Part shown: piece after piece, positions 28,682-39,600 of the stretch
Position numbering within the stretch: position 1 is the stretch's first letter
Layout: each line of letters opens with the position of its first letter
Source of the DNA: Clostridium beijerinckii
GTDB lineage: Bacteria > Bacillota > Clostridia > Clostridiales > Clostridiaceae
Reading direction: 5' to 3'
DNA: 64,000 nucleotides
Assembly (NCBI RefSeq): GCF_036699995.1
Contig: NZ_CP144906.1
Coordinates: 12,501-76,500, forward strand
Program-made: the position numbers and the translations under genes
Notes under the pieces: generated by a model
Seen by the model: only the letters and a program-made list of their open reading frames with translations
Databases searched by the model: none
What the model was told of the DNA's origin: nothing

Positions 28682-31600
28682 ATGCCATTAAATAAAGATA
28701 TAAAAAAAGTTTTAGTTATAGGATCAGGTCCGATAGTCATAGGTCAAGCAGCAGAGTTCGATTACTCTGGAACTCAAGCTTGTGAAGCATTAAAATCAGA
28801 AGGTATAGAAGTTGTACTTGTAAATTCAAACCCTGCAACAATAATGACTGATAAAGAAGTTGCAGATAAAGTTTATTTAGAGCCATTAACATTGGAATTT
28901 GTTGAAAAAGTAATAGCTAAGGAAAGACCAGACAGCTTACTTGCAGGAATGGGTGGTCAAACAGGGCTTAACCTCGCAGTAGAATTACATGATTCTGGTA
29001 TATTAGAAAAATACAATGTAAAAGTAATCGGAACCTCTATTGCATCAATTAAAGAAGGTGAAGATAGAGAGTTATTTAGAGATATGATGAATAGAATTGG
29101 GGAACCAGTTATAAAGAGTGAAATTGTAACTGACTTGGCTGCAGGTTTGGAGTTTGCTAATAAGATTGGTTATCCAGTTATAGTTAGACCAGCTTATACA
29201 TTAGGAGGATCTGGCGGTGGTATCGCTGATGATGAAGAACAGCTTAAAACCATATTAGAATCAGGACTTCAGTTAAGCACAATTGGTCAAGTTCTACTTG
29301 AAAAGAGTGTTAAGGGTTGGAAAGAAGTAGAGTACGAAGTAATGAGAGACTCTTATGGAAACTGTATTACTGTATGTAATATGGAAAATATAGATCCAGT
29401 TGGTATACACACTGGAGATAGTATAGTTGTAGCTCCATCACAAACTCTTTCAGATAAAGAATATCAAATGCTTAGAACAGCATCAATAAATATAATAAAT
29501 GCAGTTGGAATTGAAGGTGGATGTAATGTACAGTTTTCATTAAATCCAAATAGTTTTGAATATGCAGTTATAGAAATAAATCCGAGAGTTTCAAGAAGTT
29601 CAGCACTAGCATCAAAAGCAACAGGATATCCTATTGCAAAACTTGCTGCTAAAATAGCTCTTGGATATGGATTAGACGAAATAAAAAATGCTGTTACACA
29701 AAAAACATATGCGTGTTTCGAACCAACACTTGATTATGTTGTAGTAAAAATACCAAAATGGCCTTTCGATAAATTCTTTGGTGCTGACAGAGAACTTGGA
29801 ACAAAAATGATGGCAACTGGCGAAATTATGGCTATTGGAGCTAATTTTGAGCAAGCGTTCTTAAAAGGAATTAGAAGTTTAGAAATAGGGAAATATTCAT
29901 TAGATCATAATAAATTTAAAGAATATAGTATTTCAAAATTAAAGAGCATAGTAATGAAACCAGATGATGAAAGAATCTTTGCATTAGCTGAGATGATAAG
30001 AAGAGATTACATGATAGATAGAATAAATAAAATTACTGGAATCGATATGTTCTTCTTAGAAAAAATAAAGTGGATAGTTGAAGAAGAACAAAGATTAAAA
30101 TTAAGTAAAATAGAAGATTTAGATAAGGAATGGTTACATCATTTAAAGAAAAAAGGTTTTTCTGATAAAGCTATAGCTGATATGTTAAAGGTTAGCCCAG
30201 ACGATGTATACAGATTAAGAGACATATGGAGTATAAAGCCTTCATATAAAATGGTTGATACTTGTGGAGGAGAATTTGAAGCATTATCTCCATATTATTA
30301 CTCAACTTATGAGCAATATGATGAAGTAGAAGTATCAAATAATAAAAAAGTTATAGTTATAGGTTCAGGTCCAATAAGAATAGGGCAAGGTATTGAATTC
30401 GACTACGCTTCAGTACATTGCGTAAAAGCGCTAAAGAAACTTGGAATTGAAACTATTATAGTTAATAATAACCCAGAAACAGTAAGTACTGATTTTGATG
30501 TATCAGATAAATTATATTTTGAGCCATTAACAGAAGAAGATGTTTTAAATATAATAGAAAAAGAAAAGCCAGATGGTGTAATACTTCAATTTGGTGGTCA
30601 AACAGCTATTAAGCTTGCAAACTTCTTAAAAGAACAAAATATAGTAACACTTGGAACTACAGCAGATCAAATAGATATGGCTGAAGATAGAGAAAAGTTT
30701 GATGAATTACTAGAGAGATTAGGAATATCAAGACCAAAAGGTAAAGGAATATGGTCTTTAGAAGAAGGATTAGAAGAAGCTAGGAGATTAAAGTTCCCAG
30801 TACTTGTTAGACCTTCATATGTAATTGGTGGTCAAGGGATGGAAATAACTCATGATGAAGAAGAGTTAACATACTATTTAGAAAATGCTTTCGCTAAAGA
30901 TAGCAAAAATCCAATACTTATAGATAAATATCTAATGGGTAGAGAAATAGAAGTAGATGCTATATCAGATGGAGAGGATATTTTAATACCTGGTATTATG
31001 GAGCACCTAGAAAGAGCTGGAGTTCATTCGGGGGATAGTGTAACTATGTACCCAAGCCAAAATATCTCTGATAAAATTAAAGCTGATGTATTAGAGTATA
31101 CTAAAAAATTAGCATTAGCAATTGGGATAAAGGGTATGATAAATATTCAATTCATAGAATTTGAAGGAGAATTATATGTAATTGAAGTTAATCCAAGAGC
31201 ATCAAGAACAGTCCCATATATAAGTAAGGTAAGTGGAGTTCCAATAGTAGATTTAGCTACACAAGTAATGCTTGGCGCTAAATTAAAGGACTTGGGATAT
31301 GGAATAGATGTATATAAAGAACCTGAACTAGTTTCAGTTAAAGTTCCAGTGTTCTCAACTCAAAAATTACCTAATGTTGAAGTAAGCTTAGGACCTGAAA
31401 TGAGATCAACAGGAGAAGTTTTAGGAGTTGGTAGAAACATAAAAGAAGCACTTTACAAAGGATTTGTTGGAGCATATATGTATCCTTCAAAGGAAAAAGG
31501 AAAAATACTTGCTACAATAAATAAGCATGATAAAGCAGAATTCCTACCAATAGCAAAAGATTTAGCATCAGTAGGATACAAATTTATTGCAACATCCGGA

Positions 31601-31891
31601 ACTTGCGCTTTATTGAAGGAAGCAGGTATAGAAGTAGAAGAAATAAGAAAGATAGATGAAGAAGAACCAAATATTTTAGATATAGTTAAAAACAGAGAAG
31701 TAGACTTAGTTGTAAATACTCCAACAAAAGGAAATGATTCAAAAAGAGACGGTTTCTTAATAAGAAGAGCAGCAGTTGAGAGGAACTTAGGAGTAATTAC
31801 CGCATTAGATACATTAAGAGCCATTGCAGATGTTGAACTTGAGAAGTTTGATGAGAATAAGGATTTAGAAGTATTCAATATAGCAAAATAA
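28682..31891 (+). CDS. carB: Carbamoyl-phosphate synthase large subunit
   Basis: 1069 residues, full length. Two homologous ATP-grasp halves start with [20 protein letters not shown] and [20 protein letters not shown]; each has the [13 protein letters not shown] / [12 protein letters not shown] loop and an [11 protein letters not shown] / [11 protein letters not shown] metal site. The C-terminal MGS-like allosteric domain (about residues 930-1069, [11 protein letters not shown]) would bind UMP or ornithine. GGAGG precedes the ATG. It is the second and last gene of the PyrR-controlled operon. Confidence 0.98.
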   Translation: MPLNKDIKKVLVIGSGPIVIGQAAEFDYSGTQACEALKSEGIEVVLVNSNPATIMTDKEVADKVYLEPLTLEFVEKVIAKERPDSLLAGMGGQTGLNLAVELHDSGILEKYNVKVIGTSIASIKEGEDRELFRDMMNRIGEPVIKSEIVTDLAAGLEFANKIGYPVIVRPAYTLGGSGGGIADDEEQLKTILESGLQLSTIGQVLLEKSVKGWKEVEYEVMRDSYGNCITVCNMENIDPVGIHTGDSIVVAPSQTLSDKEYQMLRTASINIINAVGIEGGCNVQFSLNPNSFEYAVIEINPRVSRSSALASKATGYPIAKLAAKIALGYGLDEIKNAVTQKTYACFEPTLDYVVVKIPKWPFDKFFGADRELGTKMMATGEIMAIGANFEQAFLKGIRSLEIGKYSLDHNKFKEYSISKLKSIVMKPDDERIFALAEMIRRDYMIDRINKITGIDMFFLEKIKWIVEEEQRLKLSKIEDLDKEWLHHLKKKGFSDKAIADMLKVSPDDVYRLRDIWSIKPSYKMVDTCGGEFEALSPYYYSTYEQYDEVEVSNNKKVIVIGSGPIRIGQGIEFDYASVHCVKALKKLGIETIIVNNNPETVSTDFDVSDKLYFEPLTEEDVLNIIEKEKPDGVILQFGGQTAIKLANFLKEQNIVTLGTTADQIDMAEDREKFDELLERLGISRPKGKGIWSLEEGLEEARRLKFPVLVRPSYVIGGQGMEITHDEEELTYYLENAFAKDSKNPILIDKYLMGREIEVDAISDGEDILIPGIMEHLERAGVHSGDSVTMYPSQNISDKIKADVLEYTKKLALAIGIKGMINIQFIEFEGELYVIEVNPRASRTVPYISKVSGVPIVDLATQVMLGAKLKDLGYGIDVYKEPELVSVKVPVFSTQKLPNVEVSLGPEMRSTGEVLGVGRNIKEALYKGFVGAYMYPSKEKGKILATINKHDKAEFLPIAKDLASVGYKFIATSGTCALLKEAGIEVEEIRKIDEEEPNILDIVKNREVDLVVNTPTKGNDSKRDGFLIRRAAVERNLGVITALDTLRAIADVELEKFDENKDLEVFNIAK

Positions 31892-31953
31892 AAATTAATG
31901 AGTTAAAGCAGTATTAAAGAGACTAATCAAATTACTGCACTTATTAAAAATTA

Positions 31954-31990
31954 AAACTAGGATATGACAGATGGTATCCTAGTTTTTTTT
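31954..31990 (+). terminator. Terminator of carAB
   Basis: AAACTAGGATA (31954-31964) and TATCCTAGTTT (31975-31985) with eight T following. Confidence 0.88.
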
Positions 31991-32017
31991 ATGAAATATA
32001 TTAGTTAAAAGGAAACA

Positions 32018-32046
32018 TTGACAAGTGAACATATGTTCTGTATAAT
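32018..32046 (+). promoter_or_regulatory. Perfect sigma-A promoter of a small gene
   Basis: TTGACA (32018-32023), a 17-base spacer and TATAAT (32041-32046). The spacer is largely filled by a LexA-type palindrome, so a strong promoter is combined with a repressor site. Confidence 0.88.
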
Positions 32047-32067
32047 ACAATTAATGAACATATGTTT
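32027..32067. promoter_or_regulatory. Two LexA-type SOS boxes
   Basis: The perfect palindrome GAACATATGTTC (32027-32038) lies between the -35 and -10 boxes, and GAACATATGTTT (32056-32067) covers the first transcribed bases. Start-to-start distance is 29 bases. Both fit the Gram-positive LexA core GAAC-N4-GTTC/T. Binding here would block RNA polymerase until DNA damage triggers LexA cleavage. That LexA is the binding protein is inferred. Confidence 0.75.
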
Positions 32068-32085
32068 GCTAAGGAGATGTGTATT

Positions 32086-32319
32086 ATGAACGAATCGGGA
32101 AATTTTTTTGTTAAGTTAAACTGTAAAAGCATTGATAATATTAGAAGCTTGATTATAGATAAACAGAGTAATTACATAAAACAACAAGAAAAATACATAA
32201 TGTGTGCTGGAAAGTATGATAAAAATGGTTGGACGTTAGTTTTTAGAGCTAAAAGTTTTAAAGAGGCTGAAGAACTGGCAAATTTGAATCCATTTCTAAA
32301 TAGAAGAAGCATAAATTAA
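32086..32319 (+). CDS. Small YciI-like protein, probably SOS-regulated
   Basis: About 77 residues. ATG 32086 has AAGGAG nine bases upstream; the open frame from 32062 starts inside the second LexA box and is rejected. The layout resembles the YciI/YCII ferredoxin-like fold: an N-terminal strand FFVKLNC, a helix, a glycine before a strand (AGKYDKNGWTLVFRA) and the closing KSFKEAEELANLNPF, where YCII proteins have a similar EEAE-x-DPF segment. No membrane segment or LysM domain is seen, so it is unlike the division inhibitor YneA. Function is unknown; it lies between two terminators as its own unit. Confidence 0.65.
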   Translation: MNESGNFFVKLNCKSIDNIRSLIIDKQSNYIKQQEKYIMCAGKYDKNGWTLVFRAKSFKEAEELANLNPFLNRRSIN

Positions 32320-32400
32320 GTACATAAGATCTAGATGAATTTTCATACTATATATCTAAAATTTTATTAATTAGCTAGTAAAAAATTAAAGAATATATAA

Positions 32401-32440
32401 AAAATAAGCTACGAAATTTTATAATTTAGTAGCTTATTTT
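32401..32440. terminator. Bidirectional terminator before the HD-GYP gene
   Basis: AAAATAAGCTAC (32401-32412) and GTAGCTTATTTT (32429-32440) form a perfect 12-base-pair stem. The 3' arm reaches the stop codon of the HD-GYP gene on the other strand. Confidence 0.82.
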
Positions 32441-33548
32441 ATATTTCATATTTTATATCTGAAATAACAATTGAAAGATTCTCTATTAAATTTACTTTAG
32501 AACCAACTTTATTGGGATAATCGCTTTTAAGTATTTTTATAGTTGGTCTTAATGGAAAGTTAGGCATAGTCTCCTCAACTACTCCTATATCACCATTACT
32601 AAGGCTTACAATTGTTCCTTGAGGGAACGGGATAACAATCTTACAGAATACGTTAAGCATATCATGATCAAAGAGTGTTCCGGCATTTGACATTAAGTAT
32701 TCGAGTGCATCACTAGGACACATAGCTCTTTTATAAGGTCTGTCAGAAGTTAATGCATCATAAACATCTGCAATACTTACAATTCTAGCGAGATAGCTAA
32801 TTTTATTGCCAGATATACTATTAGGGTAACCTAATCCATCAAATCTTTCATGATGTTGCAGAACTATAAGCTTGATATGAGAACTTAAACTAAAAAAGTT
32901 ATTCAAAAATTTATATCCATATAGAGAATGATTTTTTATCACTTCAAATTCTTCAGGTGTTAATTTACCTGGCTTTTGAAGAATTTCACTTGGAATAAAT
33001 GATTTTCCTATATCATGAATTAGCGCACCAATGCAGAGATAAGTTAGATTACGCTTAGATAAATTTAAGCTGATTCCAAGTATAAGTGATATTACAGCAA
33101 CATTTACACAATGAGCATAAGTATAATTATCCATGCTCTTTATATCAACTAAAGAAATCAGTATATTTTTATTTGATAAAACATTGTCTAATAACTCTTC
33201 TGCTATATTAGTAATTGAATTGAAATATTGTTGTTCTTGCTTTGTATACTCACTAATACTTCTCTTTTCAAATTTATGAACAGAAGCTATTCTTTCTATA
33301 TCAGAGAATGTTTCTTTAATTACAGATATAGACTTTTGTCTTAATTCTGGCTTTATAACATCTTCAATTTCAGCAGAACTATAGTCATCAATTATATATA
33401 AAGAGAATATTTTATATTCCTTAATTTTTTGTAACATAATATCGTTTAACAGAATACCAGCTCTAAGTAGACATCTACCATCAGGGGTGTATATGTCTTT
33501 GCCTAGCAATGAATTTTCTCTTACACATTCAATTGGAATTAATCGCAT
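32439..33548 (-). CDS. HD-GYP domain cyclic-di-GMP phosphodiesterase
   Basis: 369 residues. An N-terminal region of about 120 residues without a known sensor precedes an HD-GYP domain: LIHDIGKSFIP (HD), NHSLYGYKFL, LQHHERFDGLGYP (HHE-x-DG-x-GYP), and IADVYDALTSDRPYKRA. The catalytic metal ligands look complete, so it probably cleaves cyclic-di-GMP, which controls motility, adhesion and sporulation in clostridia. A C-terminal beta-rich tail follows the domain. GTGAGG precedes the ATG. It is monocistronic, with no diguanylate cyclase nearby. Confidence 0.92.
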   Translation of the reverse strand: MRLIPIECVRENSLLGKDIYTPDGRCLLRAGILLNDIMLQKIKEYKIFSLYIIDDYSSAEIEDVIKPELRQKSISVIKETFSDIERIASVHKFEKRSISEYTKQEQQYFNSITNIAEELLDNVLSNKNILISLVDIKSMDNYTYAHCVNVAVISLILGISLNLSKRNLTYLCIGALIHDIGKSFIPSEILQKPGKLTPEEFEVIKNHSLYGYKFLNNFFSLSSHIKLIVLQHHERFDGLGYPNSISGNKISYLARIVSIADVYDALTSDRPYKRAMCPSDALEYLMSNAGTLFDHDMLNVFCKIVIPFPQGTIVSLSNGDIGVVEETMPNFPLRPTIKILKSDYPNKVGSKVNLIENLSIVISDIKYEI

Positions 33549-34030
33549 GATTATACCTCACCAAATTAATAATAATCATTATATCATAAATAACATGTAA
33601 ATTTATACAATGATAATGCAAAAATCTTAAAATAATATCTAAAATTCGCATATATATGAAAATATTTTTTATATAAAAAGACGTTTACTTTGAATGATAT
33701 AGAGTTTTTTGATAAAATTATATTTAATAATCCAATAAAAAGGTTATGTAAATTAAGTTAATATTTCATAATTCACTTAATTATCAACATGAGTAGATGA
33801 AAACCAGAAATTATAGACATTGGATAAATAAAGTAATAAAATATTTGTAGATAAAATATATTAAAGAATAATAAATCGGATTTATGTTCACTTTTTTATA
33901 TTGTAATTTTAAATATTAGTTAATATTTAAGATTCAACCAAAGTTATTTCTAGATGTGAAATGTAGTTTCATATATCTGATTAGTTATTTGTGAATACCT
34001 AAATATTTGAAAAAATGGAGTGAGGACGTT
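33549..34030. other. Long AT-rich divergent spacer between HD-GYP gene and murI
   Basis: 482 bases. A palindrome of two 10-base arms (TTAAATATTA, 33909-33918, with 33921-33930) is the only symmetrical element I see. No TTGACA-N17-TATAAT pair is obvious on either strand, and there is no open frame with a ribosome binding site. Confidence 0.5.
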
Positions 34031-34810
34031 TTGAATATAAAAACTGACCCCATAGGATTTTTTGATTCAGGGGTAGGAGGTTTAAGCGTGATGAGAGAAG
34101 CAGTATCTATCATGCCTAATGAAAACTTTATATATTTCGGAGATTCAAAGAATGCACCCTATGGAACTAAGAAAGTAAGTGAGGTAAGAGATCTTACAAT
34201 TGATGCTGTGGAGTTTTTACTAAGTAAAAATGTTAAAGCGGTTGTGATAGCCTGCAATACTGCAACTAGTGCAGCAATAGAAGAGATTAGAAGTAAATAT
34301 AAACAGATGTCTATAATAGGAATAGAGCCAGCATTAAAGCCAGCTGTTAAGTTAAATAGAAAAGGTCAAATAATAATAATGGCAACGCCTATGACATTGA
34401 GAGAAAAGAAATTTAAATTATTAATGGATAAATATAAAAATGAGGCTGATATAATATCATTACCATGTGCAGGGCTAGTAGAATTTATAGAACAGGGAAT
34501 AGTAGAGGGCGAAGATCTAGAGTATTACTTAAAGGAAAAGTTCAAAAGTTACTTAGATAATGATATAAGCTCCATAGTTCTTGGATGTACTCATTATCCA
34601 TTTATAAAAAAGGCTTTATCAAATGTTATTGGAGAGGAAATACCTCTTATTGATGGTGGATTGGGTACTGCTCAAGAATTGAAGAGGAAATTAATTGAAA
34701 GTGGTTTACTAAATGATTCCAAAGAAAAGGGGAATATAGAAATTTGTAATTCAATAAATGATGATAAAGTGATAGATTTTTGTTATAGTTTAATTAATTT
34801 TAAAATATAA
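34031..34810 (+). CDS. murI: Glutamate racemase
   Basis: About 259 residues. It makes D-glutamate for peptidoglycan in the cytoplasm. The motif [11 protein letters not shown] opens the protein; the two catalytic cysteines are Cys75 (ACNTATSAA) and Cys186 (LGCTHYPF). The frame is open from TTG 34007, but GGAGTGAGG lies just upstream of TTG 34031, giving [14 protein letters not shown], the expected N-terminus, so I chose that TTG. The cyclophilin gene follows 105 bases later. Confidence 0.95.
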   Translation: MNIKTDPIGFFDSGVGGLSVMREAVSIMPNENFIYFGDSKNAPYGTKKVSEVRDLTIDAVEFLLSKNVKAVVIACNTATSAAIEEIRSKYKQMSIIGIEPALKPAVKLNRKGQIIIMATPMTLREKKFKLLMDKYKNEADIISLPCAGLVEFIEQGIVEGEDLEYYLKEKFKSYLDNDISSIVLGCTHYPFIKKALSNVIGEEIPLIDGGLGTAQELKRKLIESGLLNDSKEKGNIEICNSINDDKVIDFCYSLINFKI

Positions 34811-34915
34811 ATATGATTCAGATTTATCAAAATATATAATATAAGGATGAATTTAAATTTACATTTTAGATAATAATACTAATTAAGATTGATATCGAGA
34901 GGAGAATATTTAAAG

Positions 34916-35440
34916 ATGAAGAATCCAATTATTACGATGACTATGGAAAATGGTGGAGTTATAAAAGCAGAATTATATCCTGAGGTAGCACCAAATACAG
35001 TGAGAAATTTTGTAGACTTAATCAATAGAGGATTTTATGATGGTTTAATATTTCATAGAGTTATTCCAAATTTCATGATTCAAGGGGGATGCCCAGAAGG
35101 AACAGGTATTGGTGGTCCAGGATATTCAATAAAGGGAGAGTTTACAGGCAATGGTTTTAAGAATACTTTAAAACATACAAGAGGAGTATTATCAATGGCT
35201 AGAGCTATGCATCCAGATTCAGCAGGAAGCCAATTTTTCATTATGGTAGCTGATGCTCCACATTTAGATGGCCAGTATGCATCATTTGGTAAGGTTATTG
35301 AAGGAATGGATGTAGCCGATAAGATTGTTGCACAAAAAGCTGATATGTCAGATAGGCCTTATGAAGATCAAGTAATAAAAAGTGTTACAGTAGATATGCA
35401 AGGGGAAGAAATAAAAGAGCCTGAAATAATTGAAGAGTAA
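34916..35440 (+). CDS. Cyclophilin-type peptidyl-prolyl cis-trans isomerase
   Basis: About 174 residues, no signal peptide, so cytoplasmic. The core motifs are VRNFVDLINRGFYDGLIFHRV, FMIQGGCPEGTGIGGPGY, SMARAMHPDSAGSQFFIM and HLDGQYASFGKV, with the catalytic Arg in FHRV. GAGAGGAG lies 11 bases before ATG 34916; the frame start at TTG 34889 lacks such a site. It catalyses proline isomerisation during folding. It lies between murI and a DUF3783 gene in the same direction. Confidence 0.95.
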   Translation: MKNPIITMTMENGGVIKAELYPEVAPNTVRNFVDLINRGFYDGLIFHRVIPNFMIQGGCPEGTGIGGPGYSIKGEFTGNGFKNTLKHTRGVLSMARAMHPDSAGSQFFIMVADAPHLDGQYASFGKVIEGMDVADKIVAQKADMSDRPYEDQVIKSVTVDMQGEEIKEPEIIEE

Positions 35441-35492
35441 AAAATACCATTCTACAAGACTATAGTAAATAAAAAGAAGAGAGGTGTCATGG

Positions 35493-35864
35493 ATGGCTAC
35501 AAATAATAAATGTATATTAGCGTATGGATTAAAAGAGGATGAAATTAAGAAAATTAAGAGTCAGAATATTAAAGTTATAGAAATTAATAATAATATGACT
35601 TTAATGACATTAGAAGATATAATTAATGGAAACAAAAATGAAGATTCTTACGATGAAATGCAGTTGAGTGAAAAGGCACTAATTTTCAATGGATTTAAGG
35701 ATGAACAATTGAAAGTTACTATTAGATATATTAGAAGCTTTATTCAAGGTGGAGTACTTGCTGTATCTACAGCACAGAATTACAAGTGGACTTTTAAATA
35801 TCTATTAGAGCACTTAATTGAGGAAAGAGAATGGTATAAAGAACAACAAAAGGGGAGAAAGTAA
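35493..35864 (+). CDS. DUF3783 family protein
   Basis: About 123 residues. It has the DUF3783 pattern: CILAYGLKEDEIKKIK, TLMTLEDII and KALIFNGFKDEQLKVTIRYIR, ending in a basic tail. No catalytic or metal motif is visible and the role is unknown. AGAGAGG lies eight bases before ATG 35493; the alternative GTG 35484 overlaps that site. The stop is one base before the GTG start of the XRE gene, so the two form an operon and may act together. Confidence 0.72.
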   Translation: MATNNKCILAYGLKEDEIKKIKSQNIKVIEINNNMTLMTLEDIINGNKNEDSYDEMQLSEKALIFNGFKDEQLKVTIRYIRSFIQGGVLAVSTAQNYKWTFKYLLEHLIEEREWYKEQQKGRK

Positions 35865-35865
35865 A

Positions 35866-36534
35866 GTGAGTCGTGTAGGAGAAAATATAAAACAAGCTAG
35901 AGAAAAGAGCGGACTTACAGTTAAAGCTTTAGCTAAAAAACTGGGTGTAGCAGAAAAATATTTAAATGAAGTTGAAATGGGAAGAAAAGTTGCACCTGAA
36001 TCATTAATAGATAAAGCAGGCAAGGTATTAAAAGCTGATTTAAATGATATAAGCATGGTTGTTACAGATGAAGTATTGATGGAAGAAAGAAAAACTTTAA
36101 AGGAAATTCCTAAAAGAAATGTAGAAAGTTCAGAAATTTGGACAGATGCTTTCTCATCAGTACTTAGAAGTGTTCCAATATATGATTATTCACTATCTAA
36201 TAAAAAGGGTTCTAAAGAGATGCCTATTCATTCAAATAAAATCGAGAATTATCCTCAAGATAAAGTATTTTATTTAGAAATTGAAGATGATGAAATGAAT
36301 GGATTTAGAATGCTAAAGGGTGATGTTGCATTTGCACATGCTGTGAAGGATATAAGTAATAGCGGATTTTTCTTAATAGATTATAAGGGGAAAAGAAAAG
36401 TAAGACAAATAAAGGTATTAGGTAATTCTAAATTACTTTTAGTAAGCAATGCTGGAAGTCTTCTTACTGAAACCATGGAATTAAAAGAAGTAGATGTAAT
36501 TGCTAAATTAGAAAGACTAGAGATTACATTATAA
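35866..36534 (+). CDS. XRE-type regulator with LexA/S24-like C-terminal domain lacking the serine
   Basis: About 222 residues. An HTH_3 domain (VGENIKQAREKSGLTVKALAKKLGV, in two parts a typical Cro/C1 helix-turn-helix) is followed by a linker and a beta-rich S24-like fold, VFYLEIEDDEMNGFRMLKGDV. Where active LexA/CI proteases have a catalytic Ser before Met, this protein has Glu (DDEM), so self-cleavage looks impossible; the domain may serve dimerisation or ligand sensing. GTG start 35866 has AGGGGAG eight bases upstream; the longer frame lies inside the DUF3783 gene. Confidence 0.8.
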   Translation: MSRVGENIKQAREKSGLTVKALAKKLGVAEKYLNEVEMGRKVAPESLIDKAGKVLKADLNDISMVVTDEVLMEERKTLKEIPKRNVESSEIWTDAFSSVLRSVPIYDYSLSNKKGSKEMPIHSNKIENYPQDKVFYLEIEDDEMNGFRMLKGDVAFAHAVKDISNSGFFLIDYKGKRKVRQIKVLGNSKLLLVSNAGSLLTETMELKEVDVIAKLERLEITL

Positions 36535-36581
36535 ACAACTAATGTAAGAACTCTTATATTGAAGAATTAAAGCGTAGGTAG

Positions 36582-36622
36582 AAACAGAGAATAATTGAAT
36601 TTTTCAGTTATTCTCTGTTTTT
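36582..36622 (+). terminator. Terminator of the DUF3783-XRE operon
   Basis: AAACAGAGAATAA (36582-36594) and TTATTCTCTGTTT (36608-36620) followed by TT; a perfect 13-base-pair stem. Confidence 0.87.
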
Positions 36623-36686
36623 GTTACATTAAAACATTTAATTGCATAGTATATCTATGAATATATTAAATTAAGGTGTGGTAATT

Positions 36687-39600
36687 ATGCCTGAATTGGA
36701 GACGCAAATATCTTCAAAGGTAGATGCATCAATAGGATTATTAACTAATGTTCCAAAAGCTATATTAGATGAGTTGGGTTATAAGTATCAGAGTCAGGGT
36801 AACAATGTGGAGCTCACTATTTTATATAGAGATACTCAAGAACAAACAAAATCATTTGTTGAAAGCTTAGGAGGAACTTTTCAGGATTTGGGATTTAACT
36901 TTGCTGTTGTTAATATACCCAGAGATAAATTAGAACAGTTATCAATGAGTAATTCTATTCAATATATAGAATTACCAAAGAACTTATATGAGCAAGACCA
37001 AGAAAGTAATAGGGCATCCTGTATACTTCAATTGGCTCCAGATTTTGATGTTTCAGGCGAAGGGGTATTAGTCGGGTTTGTAGATTCGGGGATAGATTAT
37101 ACTCACCCTGCCTTTATGGATTCCACCGGAACATCCACTAGAATAGAGTACATTTATGATTTAAGTACAGGGGGAAATGTATATAATAAGCAAATGATAA
37201 ATGAAGCAATAAAATCCAATAATCCCTTCTCAGTAGTTCCATCAATAGACAATAGTGGACATGGAACTCACGTTGCAGGAATCGCATGTGCTGGGGGAAG
37301 AATAAATCCGATGTATAGAGGAGTAGCTCCTAATTCGTCTATAGCAATGGTTAAAGCTGCTAGGGGAACTGCAATCCTAAGCTCTCAGATTATGCAGGGA
37401 ATCAAATTTCTTATAGATAAAGGTAAAGAACTGAATATGCCGCTAGTTATTAGCATTAGTCTTAGCACTAATGATGGAGCACACGATGGAAGCAGCTTAC
37501 TAGAGCAATACATTAGGACGATATCTAATTTAGAAAGAGTATCTATTGTTATTGCGGCAGGAAATGAAGGTGATGCAGGTCATCATGTTGGCGGGCAATT
37601 AGTTAAAACACAAAGGCAAATTTTTAATATAGCAAGCGAAGAAAGATCAATAGTAATGAATTTTTATAAGACAATATTGCCTAATATATCAGTTAATATA
37701 ATAAATCCAACAAGCCAAGGAACTGGAAATATTAATATACAAGAAGGTTATATCCAAGGAACAATAGGGAGTGATAGATATGATATATATGTATCTGGAC
37801 CTAAACCTTTTGAATTGAATAGTGAAATCAGAATAATTCTTTCTGCTAGATCTGGCTTTCTTGTTGAAGGTGTATGGACATTAGAAATAAATGTTACGAA
37901 TGAATACTTAGGAGCATATTCAATATGGCTTCCAGTTTTAGAAGGATTAAATCCTGCAACTAAGTTTTTAGAACCTAATCAATATAATACGCTTGGCATA
38001 CCAGCAACAGTAGATAATATAATAGCTGTAGGAAGTTATAATTATAGAACCAATAATTTATCATCATTCAGTGGAAGAGGTGCACAAGATCAGAATATAG
38101 TAAGACCTGATTTAGTAGCTCCAGGAGAGGATATTGCAGGGCCGGTACCAAATGGTGGATATGATAATAAAACAGGTACATCAATGGCTACTCCTCAAGT
38201 GGCTGGAATATGTGCATTAATGATGCAATGGGGAATAGTTAAAGGAAATGATCCATATTTGTTTGGTCAAAGGTTAAAATATTATTTATTAAGAGGAGCT
38301 AGAAGAAGACGTACAGATGTGACATATCCAAATCCCTCATGGGGATATGGTGAAGTGTGCATATTCAACAGTTTAAGAGCGTTACAAAATGATTTAAATG
38401 CCATTTTGACTAGAGGAAATATAAATTCAAGAGATATACAGGTAACAAATAGCATACCTAATAAATATAATATTCTGAGAAAAAATATAAAGAGGGAAGT
38501 TATGGAGAATACGAGTAGTGGAAATACCTCAACAAATATCGGTAGGTTAAAGATTCAATGTTTCAGGGGGGAGGATTATATTCCAATTGATGGAGCCAGA
38601 ATAACGGTAAGAACACCACAAGGATCTGAAAATGTTAATAGTATTCAGCTAGTTACAGATTCAGTTGGATTGACACAAATAATTGAATTGGCAGCACCAC
38701 CTTTAGAATATTCTTTAAACCCTAATAGCAACCAAGTGCCTTACAGCTTATATGATATAACAGTTGAAAGAGATGGATTTAATCCTATAGTAATAAGGGG
38801 ATGTCAAGTATTTCCGACACAAGTTGCCTATCAGATTTGTAATTTGACAAGTAACTCAGGAAGGGGAATGATGAGACAAGAGGTTATAAATATACAACCA
38901 AATACCTTAAATGGAAATTTCCCACCTAAAATACCAGAGGATCCAGAAAAGCAGTTACCTCTACCAAGTTCAGGAGTTGTATTACCTCAACCAATAGTTC
39001 CAGAATACATTATTGTACACCAAGGGGGACCAAATGATCCATCAGCGCCAAATTATAAGGTACCTTTTAAAGACTATATTAAAAATGTTGCTTCCAGTGA
39101 AATATACTCAACTTGGAATGAATCTGCTATAAGAGCAAATATATTCTGCATTGTATCATTTACACTAAATAGAATTTATACTGAATGGTATAGAGGAAAA
39201 GGAAAGAATTTTGATATTACTAGTTCAACAGCTTATGATCACGCATTTAATTATGGAAGAAATATTTACGACAGTATAAGTGCTATTGTAGATGAAATAT
39301 TTTCTACTTATATAAGGAGAGTTGGAGCTAAACAACCACTTTTGACACAATATTGTGATGGAAAGAGTGTTACTTGCCCTCAGTGGTTAAGTCAATGGGG
39401 AAGTCAGCAATTAGCTCAACAAGGAATGGTTCCATATGATATTTTGAGAAATTATTATGGAAATGATATCGAATTAACTACAGCTGAAAAAGTTTCTGGA
39501 AGCCCACAGTCATACCCAGGTGAACCGCTTACTATAGGATCTTCAGGTCCAGCAGTAAGAACTATTCAGAATCAATTGAATAGAATAGCTAGAAATTATC

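Noticed and set aside
31453..31878. 141-codon frame antisense to the end of carB
   Set aside because: Shadow frame; serine- and phenylalanine-rich translation typical of reversed AT-rich coding DNA.
33909..33930. AT palindrome upstream of murI as an operator
   Set aside because: Made only of A and T except the centre, expected by chance in this DNA, and not near a recognisable promoter.
35818..35865. Longer N-terminus for the XRE regulator
   Set aside because: It lies inside the DUF3783 gene, while GTG 35866 has a proper ribosome binding site.
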